A stretch of DNA of 64,000 bases from Megalobrama amblycephala (Eukaryota > Chordata > Actinopteri > Cypriniformes > Xenocyprididae): positions 5,259,796 through 5,323,795 of the forward strand of contig NC_063061.1 of the NCBI RefSeq assembly GCF_018812025.1, in the 5' to 3' direction. The position numbers and the translations under genes are program-made. Under the pieces are notes generated by a model, which saw only the letters and a list, made by a program, of their open reading frames with translations, ran no database searches and was not told the origin of the DNA. Positions 1 to 11,593 of this stretch are shown in pieces (positions within the stretch are counted from its first letter, which is position 1; each line of letters opens with the position of its first letter).

Positions 1-1219
1 GCGTGGTCACCGGAGAGGTCCGGGAAAAACGTGCACGAGATGCTCGTGAGACAATCGGGAGAGAACACACAAGAAATTGTGCGTCTTTGCTTTTATGACA
101 GATAAGCCGACACACCTCCTTGAGGTGGGGTAGCCAAAAACATGGGTGCAAAGTTGGCGGGAAAGCTTTCCCTTTGTTTTTGTCTTGCAAACTCATTTGC
201 ATGATTTACAAGGTTGGATTAGTGTTCATTTTCCTTCGAAGTACTATTAAAAATAGTACAATGCATTTGTCAGCAGTGTGACATACATTATGGAATAAAT
301 CAGATGAACAGCTTTCAAAAGAATCTAGACTTGACATATAAACGAAACATGTAGAAGAAGTTATGGTTTACAGACAAAATTACATTAATAGGAATGAAAC
401 TAGAATGGCTACAGTCATTTAAACTCTAAAATCTAAACACTAGGAAGCATATATGCACTTAAAATATAGCGGGTACACTTTGGCACAGTCATATCTTGAG
501 AATAACTGTACATACCATCTCTAGGCATGTTTGTATATGTGTGTGTGTCTGTGTGTGTGTGGGGTGTGTGTGTGGAATTTGTCTGGTCAGTCTCTGGCGC
601 TGAGTTTCTTGCCCACAACCGGGGGTTGATCCTTTGATGTTCCAAAAGCTAGGAAATTGGGTCCACTGTCTTACCTCGCCCAGGCCACAAAGATGTCAAA
701 TGGGCTCATCTTTGCAGACTGGTCGGAGCCGACTTAGTGATTAACGAACACAGTTCATCAGGTTAAAAGCATTCTGAAAACTCCAAAGTTTATTGATTGT
801 CCTGATACATGTGCATATGCTACATAAGGAAAGACAATAAGATGTTCATTAGAAACCATTTGAGAACTTCTGAAGTATTTTTCAAGAACTGCAATCAACA
901 TTCTTACAAACTTCTCGAAATTTATCTTAAATATTTTAACTTCTTTCTTAAGTATATTTTTGTGAATCTGTCCTCTGATTCCTCTTTAGTTTCATGTGGA
1001 ACTAGTTTGTGTTTGTGAGGTAGAGAAAAATAGTACAGGTGTTTCTGACCCTCAACAGATCATTATCCCCAGTATATTTATAGACAGGTGTAGGGTTAGG
1101 TGTGATGTGGGGTTAGGATTAGACAGTCTGGTTTAGTGTCCTCAGCGAGAATGATAATAATTTAAGAGAGTCCAAATACAGCACAACACATCAACGCTCC
1201 TGCAGTGGATAAAGGTATA
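1..1219. other. Non-coding stretch with GT repeat
   Basis: I see no gene here. There is a short GT/TG dinucleotide tract at about 535-575. The small open frames in this stretch have no recognisable motif and look like chance frames in AT-rich DNA. Confidence 0.6.
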
Positions 1220-1223
1220 TTAA

Positions 1224-1450
1224 AGGATTAGTTCACTTTCAAATGAAAATTAGCCCAAGCTTTACTCTCCCTCAAGCCATCCTAGGTGTATATGACTCTC
1301 TTCTTTCTGATGAACACAATCAGAGTTGTATTAATAAATATCCTGATGCATCTGAGCTTTATAATGTCAGTGAACAGGGTCACGAGTATGAGCTGAAGAA
1401 AGTGTTTTTCATTCATCCATCATAAACATACTCCACACGGCTCCAGAGGG
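1224..1450 (-). mobile_element. Short TTAA-flanked MITE
   Basis: A 227-bp non-coding element lies between TTAA tetranucleotides at 1220-1223 and 1451-1454. Read on the minus strand it starts CCCTCTGGAGCCGTGTGG. A second copy of the same family lies in the opposite orientation at 62,028-62,260, also between TTAA sites. TTAA targets and CCY termini are typical of piggyBac-type insertion, so I infer a nonautonomous piggyBac-like MITE. The flanking sequence at 1455-1740 is also shared with the other copy, so both may sit inside a larger repeat. Confidence 0.6.
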
Positions 1451-1489
1451 TTAATAAAGGCCTTCTGAAGCGAAGCGATGGGTTTGTGT

Positions 1490-1740
1490 AAAAAAAAACA
1501 AAAAACATATTTAACAAGTTATGAAGTAAAATATGTAGCTTCCACCTTTTATATTCTACTTATGAAACTGCCGTTGCGTCAGTTAAGCTTTTTCCGTAAG
1601 TTAAATAGGGAAGGTTATTGGATTTAAGCTTTTAGAGCTGCGAGAGTTTTACACTTTCTTCATAACTTGAATATGGAAGGCGGTCTGGTGGAAGCTAAAT
1701 ATTTTACTTCATAACTTGTTAAATATGGATATTTTATGGT
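1490..1740. repeat. Imperfect inverted repeat, dispersed fish element
   Basis: A segment at about 1507-1545 containing TTAACAAGTTATGAAGTAAA recurs in reverse complement at about 1690-1730, giving a hairpin-like unit of about 230 bp. The same sequence recurs at 61,920-61,980. No coding potential is visible. Confidence 0.5.
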
Positions 1741-1995
1741 GAAAACATCCTACATCTGAGGCAGGAGATCTAGAAAATGATTTATGGGGTGGTATAAGGA
1801 CTGTGAGGGGTGGAAACACCAAAGCAAACAAGCATTCAGTCATCTATACTTAATCTATACTATATCATCTATACAATAAATACAAAATATAGCTGTAAGT
1901 GGCAATCATCAGGGTCCAGCATAGACCATTATCACAGACTGTGAAATCGTAAATCTTGCAACTTTTTATATATTTTCTTTCTCTTTTTTTGTATG

Positions 1996-2220
1996 TATAA
2001 ACCCGATTCCAAAAAAGTTGGGACACTGTACAAATTGTGAATAAAAACAGAATGCAATGATGTGGAAGTTTCAATTTTCAATATTTTATACAGAATACAA
2101 CATAGATTACATATCAAATGTTTAAACTGAGAAAATGTATTATTTTAAGGGAAAAAATAAGTTGATTTTAAATTTCATGGCATCAACACATCTCAAAAAA
2201 ATTGGGACAAGGCCATGTTT
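1996..2220. repeat. Dispersed DNA-repeat fragment
   Basis: The segment begins near CCGATTCCAAAAAAGTTGGG and ends near AAAATTGGGACAAGGCCATG. The GTTGGGACA-type termini face each other imperfectly. This resembles a very common fish interspersed DNA repeat. No protein is encoded. Confidence 0.45.
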
Positions 2221-2282
2221 ACCACTAGCCGCGTTTCCACTGCCGGGCCAAAGGCGGGCGTGCTAGTGCGTGCCAGGGCCGG

Positions 2283-3108
2283 TGTAGCAGCCGATTCTGT
2301 TCCCTTTGGAATGTGTGTTCCCCCTGCTGACAGCGCATGCGTCATGAAACACCGCTGGATGACTGGAAAGCGAAGAGGGACAAAAATATTGGCGCTAATG
2401 TCACGATCACGTCTGTTCCTGTCACTTCCCGGACTATATTACCCATAATCCTCTCTGCCTATCACCTGCACTCACTCCACCAATCACTATCACTAATCAC
2501 CACACCCAGCTGCAGCTCATTACCAGGACTATAAAGGACTTTCACACACACCACCTCACCGCGAAGTCTTGTTTAACATTGTTACAATTCCGAGCGTTAT
2601 ATCCTGTTTGCCTGTCTGTTACCAATCCTGCCTGTTTCCTGTTTATTGACCCGTTACTGCCTGTCCTGACCTTTGCCTTGTATACCGACCTGTGAGTGTT
2701 ATCTGCCTGCCTCTATCTACTGCCTGTACCCTGACTACGACTCTGCCTGTCCCTTGCTGTTCCTGTTTGCTCCTGATTGACCCTGCCTGTACGACCACGC
2801 TTACTTTTGTAATAAAAGCTTGCATATGGATCTTACCATGAGTCCCGCCTCGTTACAGCTACATTTAAATGTCTTGCACTGTAGCATAATAAAATGATTC
2901 TGACAGTCCAGTTTTATTTCTGTAAATTGAATTAATCTTGAACTTGTTCATAGTTTATGTATTAAGCATGAATTTAGTTTATTATGCCTGAATTTATTCA
3001 GTTGAATTGTGCCTGCTACACAAATTAGCTTATGTCCATGCTGATGTCCAAACTTGATGCCTAATATTACTGCCTTTTTATTTTTTAGCATTATTATTAT
3101 TATTGCAA
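2283..3108 (+). mobile_element. Left long terminal inverted repeat of a PHD-carrying transposon
   Basis: With the solo LTR at 2399-2857 removed, this segment (about 360 bp) is the reverse complement of 12,021-12,338 joined to 22,519-22,566. The shared blocks include TGTAGCAGCCGATTCTGTTC at the outer edge and the ATTATTATTGCAA region at the inner edge. The two copies face each other around an interior that holds PHD-finger exons. I infer long terminal inverted repeats of one DNA transposon. I could not find a clear target duplication at the outer edges. The sequence just outside the left edge (2222-2282) looks like part of another repeat. Confidence 0.65.
2399..2857 (+). mobile_element. Solo LTR with 5-bp target duplication
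   Basis: A 459-bp block begins TGTCACGATC and ends CTCGTTACA, the TG...CA form expected of an LTR. It is flanked by GCTAA (2394-2398) and GCTAC (2858-2862). The inverted paralogue at 12,240-12,270 lacks the block and reads straight across one GCTAC, so it acts as an empty-site control. The block contains a TATAAAG-like box near 2530 and AATAAA near 2811. No internal retrotransposon genes are attached, so I call it a solo LTR. Confidence 0.75.
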
Positions 3109-3298
3109 AAATACAGAGATGACATGTTTATGATATACTACAGTATACAAAATGTATTAACAATGTTCACTGTTTCCAAAGTACACATCATAAAATTTGA
3201 GTTCCTCAAATTATTGTCACAGGGGAAACAGATATTATGTTACATTTTGTTCCTTATATGAAATAAAAAATGAATAAATAAATATGGATAAAACTATA

Positions 3299-3641
3299 TG
3301 TAGCGGCAACCTATAGCCGCTGAGAGGCTAAGCAGCCAGGACAAAACTGTGTGACGCGTTTATTTCTCATGCATTTAAAACCAAGTACATTTATTGTTGT
3401 TTTGATGAAATATAGTCAATGAAAAGAAAATACTTGAAACTGTAGACAGGTTGAGAATGGTTAAAAAAAACGGTCAACAGAAAGTGAGCATTCCCACCTG
3501 CTCACCCCCTCTCTATGCACCTACATTCAAAAACAGGAAACACTTACGTAAATACCTGCACCAACCAGCGCGTGACCAACATACCCGGAAATACATACAA
3601 GACAAATACAAAATAAAAGACATACATTTTCTGCACTTACA
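3299..3641 (-). repeat. 3' LTR of BEL/Pao element
   Basis: It starts TGTAGCGGCAACC on the plus strand and nearly matches 10,490-10,834. A G-rich tract lies just inside it on the minus strand (3642-3655) and could serve as the polypurine tract. Confidence 0.88.
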
Positions 3642-3979
3642 TACCAGCCCCTGATTATTACACAATAAACCTGTAATAATCACCAACACAATCAAAATAC
3701 AAACAATATAAACATGCACATTTCATAATTCATTGTTATACATTATTTCCTCTTTTTTTTTTTTTTTAACAACATACATTAGAAAATATGAAATATGCGT
3801 GCATGTGTATGAATGTCCAGAAAACTCAAATGTCCATTTAGTTCATCCTTGAAGCAAAGTAAAGTTTATGTCCACGTCTAGTATAAGTCAGTAAAGTCAG
3901 TCGTCAGTAATTCAGTCAAGTCTAAGTCAAAAGTCAAGTCAAAGGGTCAGTTGAGAGCTCTCAAATGTCATCGTCATAG

Positions 3980-4139
3980 TTAGTCTTTAAATTCTTCAGC
4001 TTCAAGAATACGACAAATTTTGGTAATTGGTCTGATCAAACAGGTACTCATAGTTTTGATGTTAACTTGCCGTGTGAATCCTTTTTTGTCCTCTATCGTG
4101 TGAACAATTTTGCCCATAATCCAGGAACTTCTAGGTGCA
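3980..4139 (-). pseudogene. Frame-shifted C-terminal tail of BEL/Pao pol
   Basis: About 50 codons are readable on the minus strand in a frame different from the upstream integrase frame and end with TAA at 3980-3982. They contain SSWIMGKI, which resembles the end of the DUF5641 domain in BEL/Pao proteins. This is the natural end of the polyprotein displaced by an indel. Confidence 0.6.
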
Positions 4140-6224
4140 TTAATTGTCCACTACCAATACAACATCTCCCACCTGAAGGTTTTGTGTCTTTACCATCCAC
4201 TTTTGGCGTTCTTGTAAAAGAGGTAGATATTCACCAATCCATCTTTTCCAAAATAGGTTAGCTAAATATTGAATTTGATGGCATCGTCGACGGGCATACA
4301 AATCATCCTTCTCAAACAATCCAGGTGGTAGTGCAAGCTCTTGTTTAAGAAGGAGAAGATGATTTGGTGTTAAAGTTTCCAAGTCGTTGGGATCTAAAGA
4401 AGATCTAGTTATAGGTCGATTGTTAAGAATGGATTCTACTTCACACAAGAATGTTTGAAGTCCCTCTTCATCCAGACTTTGGCCTCGAAGAATGGAATTC
4501 AGAATTTTCTTTATTGATCTGATGAGCCTTTCCCAGATCCCTCCATGGTGTGACCCGGTAGGAGGATTGAAAGTCCATTTTATCCTCTTTTGAAGAAGAA
4601 CATTGTTGATCTGATTGTGATTCCAGTTTTGTATCGCCTCCTGTAATTCACGCTCAGCCCCGACAAAGTTTGTTCCATTATCTGAACGTATTTCAGCCAC
4701 TTGTCCTCGTCGAGCAATAAAACGTCTTAGTGCATGAAAAAATGAGTCAGTGTCCAGTGATGTGATCATTTCAATGTGAACAGCTCTAATAGCCAAGCAG
4801 GTGAAAATGACTCCATAGCGCTTTAGGATGGTTCTTCCTCGCTTCACCTCAAAAGGGCCAAAACAATCTACTCCCACATGAGTAAAGGGTGGTTTGTCTG
4901 GTGAAACTCGATCTTGAGTCAAATCAGCCATCTGCTGATGTCCTGTAATTCCACTGAACCTTCTGCATACAACACATTTTGATATAATACTTCTTATAGC
5001 TGCACTCGCTCCAGGGATCCAATATCGCTGTCGAAGTGTTGCTAACATGAAGTTCCGTCCACCATGTCCTATTTCTTCATGAATTTGTCGCAGAATCAAG
5101 TTAGAGATGTGTAAGTCTTTAGCCAATATGACTGGGTGTTTAGAGTCTTCAGGAATCAATGCTTTATCAAGACGTCCACCAACCCTGATGATATCAGACT
5201 GCAGAATTGGATTAAGACTATAGAGAGGACTATTTCGCTTGACTACTCCATTCTTTCTTAGACTTGACAATTCCTCAGAAAATCTTTTTCTTTGAGAAAG
5301 TCGGACGATTTCCATTTCAGCCTTGTCCAATTCTTCCAAAGAAAGCAAGTCTTTACACACAGCAGATTTGAACTTCTGCATTTCTTTATTAATAGTCATT
5401 CTTTGTTGATTTGGATCTAAACCAGGGCAAACAAGATCAATCTGTAGTCGTTTCCTTTCCTTGCTAATATCCATCAAGATTCCTTTTAGACGAAGGATCC
5501 ATGCTACAGATTTCTTTAATCGAATCCAAGAAGAGAAGTAATTGAAGAGACGTGATACTGAATCGGATTCCTCTTTGACTTCTACCATGTTTACCATAGC
5601 ATTCCTTTTGATCTCAGGATTGTGAGACAAGACTCCATCCCTGTTGGTGGGATCCACTGGCCATTCTTCTTGTGGTCGAACTAGAAATGTGGGACCAGAA
5701 ATCCACATCTCATTCTTCAAGAATGAATCTACTTTCACTCCTCTAGATGCCAGATCTGCTGGATTGCTTGAGGAATTCACGTACCTCCACTGTGATACAT
5801 CAGAAGCCTTCAGAATTTCAGACACTCTGTTAGCCACAAAGCACTTAAATCTTGAGGTCTTATTTCGAAGGTATTTGAGTACTGAAGTGCTGTCAGTCCA
5901 AAAAATGGAATCCTGAAAGGGCATCTTGAGTTCTTTCATCCATATCCTGTCGATTCGACTAGCAAGCGTAGCAGCTGTAAGTTCCAAGCGAGGGATAGTA
6001 ATGGATTTCAATGGTGTAACTCTTGCCATGCTTACCAGAAGAGTAGAATGTGACAGTTTTTGGTTATTATGAAGCGACAGATAGGATACCACACCATATC
6101 CTTGCTCGCTTGCATCTGAAAAATGATGCATTTGAGCAGATTTTACCACTCCAAACCCACCAGGCTTCAAACATCTTCTGATCTTAAAACTATCCAAGCG
6201 ATGCAAATCATCCAGCCAGTTCAT
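4140..6224 (-). pseudogene. pol: BEL/Pao RNase H-integrase
   Basis: This continues the polyprotein after the second TGA in the same frame. It has 694 residues from ATG 6222-6224. An RNase H-like region has HFSDASEQGYG near residue 35 and WTDS near 109. The integrase zinc-binding module has His residues near 372-387 and the CVVC pair at 417-420. The catalytic core has D453 (GVDCFGPF), D515 (RSDNGTNF) and E565 (GGIWERL). The downstream domain is of the DUF5641 type common in BEL/Pao integrases. The frame closes early at 4140-4142. The expected tail stays readable in another frame to a stop at 3980-3982, so a small indel lies near 4140. Confidence 0.88.
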
Positions 6225-9200
6225 TCAACGCTGAACATACACCGGAGGAATGACGTTGTCCCATCCTATTCCCTCTCTACATAGATCCTGCAGTATCCTC
6301 TTGGCAGACAGAATCACAGGTGACAAGAACCCAAGAGGATCATAAATAGAGCTTACCACTGAGAGAATGCCTCTCCTGGTAAGAGGTCTATCCTTGACTA
6401 TCACCTTGAAATGAAAGGCATCCGATTCAGCACACCATTGCACTCCCAATGCTCTTTCAAGAGGCAAAGTATCACTATCCAAGTCCAAATCCTTTACCTT
6501 CTTCTCTCTGTCCTTTTCAGGTATAGCACCCAATACAGCACGGCTGTTACTCATCCATTTTGTTAAATGAAATCCTCCATTAGCACACATATTAGTGAGA
6601 TCCTTATACAGCCGCACAGCGTCTGATTCAGAAGGTACAGAAACAAGGCAATCATCCACATAGAAATTATTGAAAACAACAGCAAGTGTCTTGGAGTCAA
6701 ACAGATCCTTTTGATCCATTGCACATTTCCTCAACGCAAAACTTGAGCAACTTGGTGATGATGTAGCTCCAAATAAATGCACCAACATTCTATATTCCTC
6801 TAGATTGCCATTTACGTTACCTTCTGGCCACCACAGAAATCTCAAGAAATCACAATCTTCTGGGTGAACTCGGACCTGATGGAACATGGATTCGATGTCG
6901 GCCATCAGTGCGACAGATTCCAGTCCGAATCGGACGAGCACGCTCACTAATGAACTGGTTAAATCAGGGCCTTGCAGAAGCTTACCATTCAGTGATATAC
7001 CCTGATAAGAAGCTCCACAATCAAACACCACCCTGATCTTGTGCTTTTTGGGGTGATATACACCATGATGGGGTATAAACCAGAGACGTCCATCACATCT
7101 CTCCAGTTCAGCCACAGGCACTCTTTCTGCATAACCCTTATGAATGACGTCCTCCATAAAGGTGGTATACTCTGCATGAAAGGAAGAATTCACTTTAAAC
7201 TTCCTTTGAAGAGTTAAAGCACGTTGTTCTGCAATTCTCCTGTTCCTAGGCATGACCACTTCAGCATCTCTGAATGGTAGACCGATGTAATAATGACCAT
7301 TAATCAATTTTGCTGAATGGGACATATAATCCATAAACTGCTGATCCTCCTTTGACATTCCTGTCTGTTCTTCATGAACATTCTCGGGAAAATCAGCCTT
7401 AAATTGCTGCTTCCACAACTCCTCCAACTTCATTACTGCAATTCTGTTCACAGTCATAGGAGATGGGTCAGCAGAATCATGTCCATTTATAGTCACTCCT
7501 TTAAGTGGTCCGTTAACAGTCCATCCGAACATGGTCCTTACAGCATATGGGCCGTTATCCTGACTACGTATGATCTCCCAAGGCTCTAAAGCTTCTGGAA
7601 CATTAGCTCCAATCAAAAGCTCAATTCCAGCATTAATTGTAGGTAAGCAAATATTACTCAAATGAGGCCAACATTCAAGGTCTTTCTGTGAGGCAATGTT
7701 TGCTGTGGTCACAGGCATGGTCTCCTGTGTGTACACTTCAGGCAATGCACAATAAACTTCTTGATTCAACCCAGAAACCTCCAAGTCTTTCAGAACATAA
7801 CTACCAACTGATTTATCTTGACTCATAGTTCTGAGAAGAATGTTAACTCTCTTTCCAGGGAGGTTGAGCTTGTTCATCAGACTTTCCGTACAGAAAGAAG
7901 CAGAGCTTCCAGAATCAAGAAAAGCATATGTCATCACCACACGGTTTCCCTTTTTTGACTTAACACACACTGGAACGATAGATAATGCACAGTTGTCTTT
8001 GCCAGCCCCAGTAAGACCACTGGTTTGAAGAGAGACCATAGCACTGCCTACAGCTGACTTAAATTCAGCTTTCTTCTTACCAGAAGTATCTTCCTTGTCA
8101 TAAGAATAAATGTGAAGACGACTTGGGTGTTTGAGACTACATATGTTACAGATGCTTCTCTTTTTGCAGTCCCTGCTAATGTGTCCTGTATGCAAGCAGT
8201 CAAAGCAAATTCCTCTTGTCTTCAAGAAGTTCATCTTTTCACTATGACTTCTTCTGGTAAGCTTATTACAAACATCCAATGAGTGTTCACCACCACAGAA
8301 GAGACATATTCTGTTATTCGTTATCTTACTGTGTTCTTTTAGTTCAGGCATAGCAGTGATAGTGGTAGCAAAACTGCTTCTAGCTTTTGGCTGAATGGTT
8401 CTTATGTTCATCTTCTTACCTCCAGTAGATGTTACATCCTGAATATTACCAAACACAGGATCAGAAAGAATTTTTACTTGTCTCTCAATAAAGTCCACAA
8501 TATCAGCAAAGGTGGTCTGATTATGGCGTCGCTCCTTTAACTCATATGCAACAACTCTCCATTTGTCTTTGAGTTTATAAGGAAGCTTTGAGAGGATAAC
8601 TTGCATATTAGTGGTGAGATTCAGCTCATTCATATAGTTAATGTCTTGCATAGCGTTACAACAACTCCTTAGGAAAAGACCATACTCTTGTAGGGCCTTA
8701 GCATCTTCAGATCTTATAACTTTCCATGAAAGAGCCCTCTCCATATATGATGCAGCTATTTTTACCTCATTGCCAAAATTCTCCTTAAGCAAAGCTTTAG
8801 CTCTTAGGTAACCTTGTGAAGGGGTCATGTGCTGGCAACTTCTAACAAGTTCTTTCGGCTGTCCTCGTGTATATTGCTCCAAGAAATGAAGACAATCCCC
8901 TGGGGTGTCTGCTTTCTTTTCCACCACCACCTCAAATGAACGCATGAACTCATGAAAGCGAAATGGATCTCCATCAAAGTAAGGAATTTCTCTGGGTGGA
9001 AGTGAAGACAAGTTATGCTGTTTAACCAATAAAGTAGCTATTTCATTTTGCTTACCAATGAACTGAAGCATGCTTGTGTGGCTCACATCATTTTGAAAAC
9101 TTGATCCATGAACATTTCCAATATTCTGACTATCCAAAGAAGATGTGTTAGGCAATGTAGATTGTGAAGGTTTTGTTTTAGATCTTATTGATGGTTGTTG

Positions 9201-9584
9201 TACCAACTGGGATTGAGAATTTGAATTTGAAATCCTTTGTGTGTTATCAACATGTGATGTACGAGATGCAGGCAAGAACTCTGATGCCGTCGGCACACTA
9301 GCTGAAGGGACAAATGATTCCACATCAGAATAAAGAGGTTGAGACACAATTCTATTGAGAGATGCATGCGATTCTGAATGCACATCTTGATAAACCTTTA
9401 CTCTGGCCATTGACTCTGCTAATTTGGTTTCCAAGTCCAGTTTTTCCCTCCTTATCCTCAGCTGTTCCTCTTGTTCCTCTAATTCATGTTTCTTTTGTAG
9501 CATTTGTTGAGAGGCCAATAAAGCAGCTAGTTCTGCCTCAGCCTTAAGACAAGTGGAAGAAATGGAAGATCGACTTGACCGTGA
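6225..9584 (-). pseudogene. pol: BEL/Pao gag-protease-reverse transcriptase
   Basis: The frame is open from the first TGA to the second TGA at 6225-6227. Numbering from the TTG at 9518, residues 5-45 look coiled-coil. Residues 160-350 match the DUF1759-type gag region (PPREIPYFDGDP). Zinc knuckles lie at 405-417 and 438-451 (CFDCLHTGHISRDC, a CX2CX4HX4C motif). A retropepsin-like protease follows with active-site DSG at 535-537 (Peptidase A17/DUF1758 type). Reverse transcriptase follows, with MADIESMFH at about 872 and catalytic YVDD at 953-956. The C-terminal end runs into the RNase H region after the second TGA without a change of frame. All catalytic residues I looked for are present, so only the stop codons mark decay. 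Confidence 0.85.
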
Positions 9585-10193
9585 TCAATGAGATGCCACT
9601 CCAGTAGATCTTTTACTGCTTATATTTGAAACACTGTCCATTGGTTGAATTTCGTATCCAGAATCCATTCCAGCTTGTAGATGTACATTAGAAAGCCGAG
9701 TATCGTGTGTTGTGGACACAACTTCAACAGAGGGTGAAATCTCAGATGCACGAATCCCTTGAGATGTTGCATCTACTTCCATAGGCCTAGGCTCATGGGT
9801 ATCAGAAGGAGCAATGCAGATATTTGATTTCCCAGTTTCAGTCATCCATTGTTCAACATCCTTCACAAAGCCATTACAGTGTTTAGAAATTGAATCAAAC
9901 CATTCATTTTGTTTAGTTTGTTCCTCCAGAGGTAGTAGAGGCAGTACACTTTTATGTAGTACAGATGCATCGTCCATCAGCAATTTCATAGTTTTCAACA
10001 TTGAACACACTTGAGATGCATTATCATCGCATTTCATCAACTCTTTCATCGACACAATCATATTCTTCACTTTATTCACTTTACTCTTGCGATCCTTTTG
10101 CAAGGATTCAATTTTTGCCAGCAGGGCTTTTGCCGTGGGCCTATGCTCTCGTTTGCCGCTATCAGCAGCATGCTCCATATCCTCAGAGTTCAT
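9585..10193 (-). pseudogene. gag: BEL/Pao gag, N-terminal part
   Basis: This is the start of the element's polyprotein. I choose the ATG at 10,193, which gives MNSEDMEHAADSGK, over an upstream non-ATG start. The roughly 200 residues are charged and Lys/Glu-rich with helical, coiled-coil-like content, as expected for a gag N-terminus. The frame ends at a TGA (9585-9587). Reading continues open in the same frame on the far side, so the stop looks like a point mutation, for example of CGA by CpG decay, and not the natural end. Confidence 0.7.
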
Positions 10194-10489
10194 TCTCAAA
10201 CTCACGCGAACTTCAAACAGCGCTGTATTCAGCGCACACAGAGCCAAACCATCAATGAACGTAGCGAGGCAGCACACAAGAGCCAATTAATGAAACCAAG
10301 AGCAACACAGACCGCGTCCAATCCAAAGCCAATCCAATCATAATCGCAATAAAATGCGTCTTCCACAACAGCAGCAATGCATAAAGCCACTATTTAAACC
10401 GCTGACATACCTCGTCTGCCGTTAGTATGTGCGTCGCGTTTCCAAACTGCGTCCAGATAATCTTCAAACAGCTTTTCTGTTGACTAACA

Positions 10490-10834
10490 TGTAGCGGCAA
10501 CCTATAGCCGCTGAGAGGCTAAGCAGCCAGGACAAAACTGTGTGACGCGTTTATTTCTCATGCATTTAAAACCAAGTACATTTATTGTTGTTTTGATGAA
10601 ATATAGTCAATGAAAAGAAAATACTTGAAACTGTAGACAGGTTGAGAATGGTTAAAAAAAAAACGGTCAACAGAAAGTGAGCATTCCCACCTGCTCACCC
10701 CCTCTCTACGCACCTACATTCAAAAACAGGAAACGCTTATGTAAATACCTGCACCAACCAGCGCGTGACCAACATACCCGGAAATACATACAAGACAAAT
10801 ACAAAATAAAAGACATACATTTAATGCACTTAGA
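10490..10834 (-). repeat. 5' LTR of BEL/Pao element
   Basis: It nearly matches 3299-3641. The terminal dinucleotide at its outer edge appears mutated (TC in place of TG on the minus strand). It is followed by the target duplication CTATA. I could not identify a convincing tRNA primer site next to it. Confidence 0.88.
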
Positions 10835-11092
10835 CTATATGTTGTCATTATTGCCTTCTTTAATATTTTTCACATGCAAGATGCAAGGGTGCAATATAAC
10901 ATTCTTAACAAAATTAACGTATAATTTCAAAGGGCACTAATGAAATCAATCAATGACCTCACCCTCTTCAGAGTGGCGTTTCATGTCATGTGGCGTGTTT
11001 GCTTTGAAGGTGTGATATAGCATTATATAAAAATATTAAATGTTCATTTAAATGGTACAATACTTTAAAGTTCATTTGTCTTATTACTTCAG

Positions 11093-11593
11093 TTTGCAGA
11101 ACACATTCTGCAAAATTCTACAATTGACTTCTCCAGTGAGCCACAAGACATAACACGGCTCAGAATGGAGATTGCGTTAATGCTGCAACGACAATCTGGT
11201 ATGGCTTTAAACTCATGAATGCCATTGATGTGCTTTTTGGTGTGCATCACCTTCATTAGTGGTGTACTGTACCTCATAGATGACCTAAGTGAACTGTGCC
11301 CCTTTTGTGGAGAGACAGAAACATTTAAAGACTCTGATGAAGAGACAGAAACATTAAAAGACACTGGAGGAGAGGCAGAAACATTTGACTCTGAAAAGGT
11401 TATTTGGGTAAGAGCATTTATGGTTTGTAGCATACATCAAGTAATAATGAATGGACCATTGCTTTAAAACTGTTTATTGTTACTCTTATTTTTACAGATT
11501 GCCTGTGATTACTGCAGGTGGTGGTTCCACTTAAAATGTGTGGGCAATCCATTCACAGAGGATGAATACAAATGTGTTTTATGCAATAAATGA
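11093..11593 (+). pseudogene. Three-exon 3' end of a PHD-finger gene inside a transposon
   Basis: I model three exons: about 11,093-11,198, 11,280-11,407 and 11,498-11,593, with 81- and 90-bp introns. The junctions keep frame: TCTG|GTATGG to CATAG|ATGACC, then TTTGG|GTAAG to TTTACAG|ATTGCC. Exon 2 carries CPFC. Exon 3 carries CDYC, WFHLKC and CVLC before TGA 11,591-11,593. Together these form the C4HC3 pattern of a PHD zinc finger with an acidic insert rich in Glu and Thr. PHD fingers read histone tails and occur at the ends of some transposon proteins. AATAAA overlaps the stop. The 5' part of the gene is missing. It sits between the long inverted repeats at 2283-3108 and 12,021-22,566, so it is probably cargo of that transposon. 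Function is inferred from the motif only. Confidence 0.6.

Larger units (their letters stand above)
3299..10834 (-). mobile_element. BEL/Pao LTR retrotransposon, full length, coding frame broken
   Basis: This 7536-bp element is read on the minus strand. It is bounded by LTRs of about 345 bp and a 5-bp target duplication CTATA (3294-3298 and 10,835-10,839). The order is gag, aspartic protease, reverse transcriptase, RNase H, integrase, then a C-terminal DUF5641-like region, which is the BEL/Pao order. The LTRs differ by only a handful of bases by eye. Two in-frame TGA codons (9585-9587, 6225-6227) and a frameshift near 4140 break the single long frame, so this copy should not make a complete polyprotein unless the stops are suppressed. 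It is inserted inside the PHD-carrying transposon. Confidence 0.9.

Noticed and set aside
1243..1425. 60-codon plus-strand frame
   Set aside because: It lies wholly inside the TTAA-flanked MITE and has no homology I recognise.
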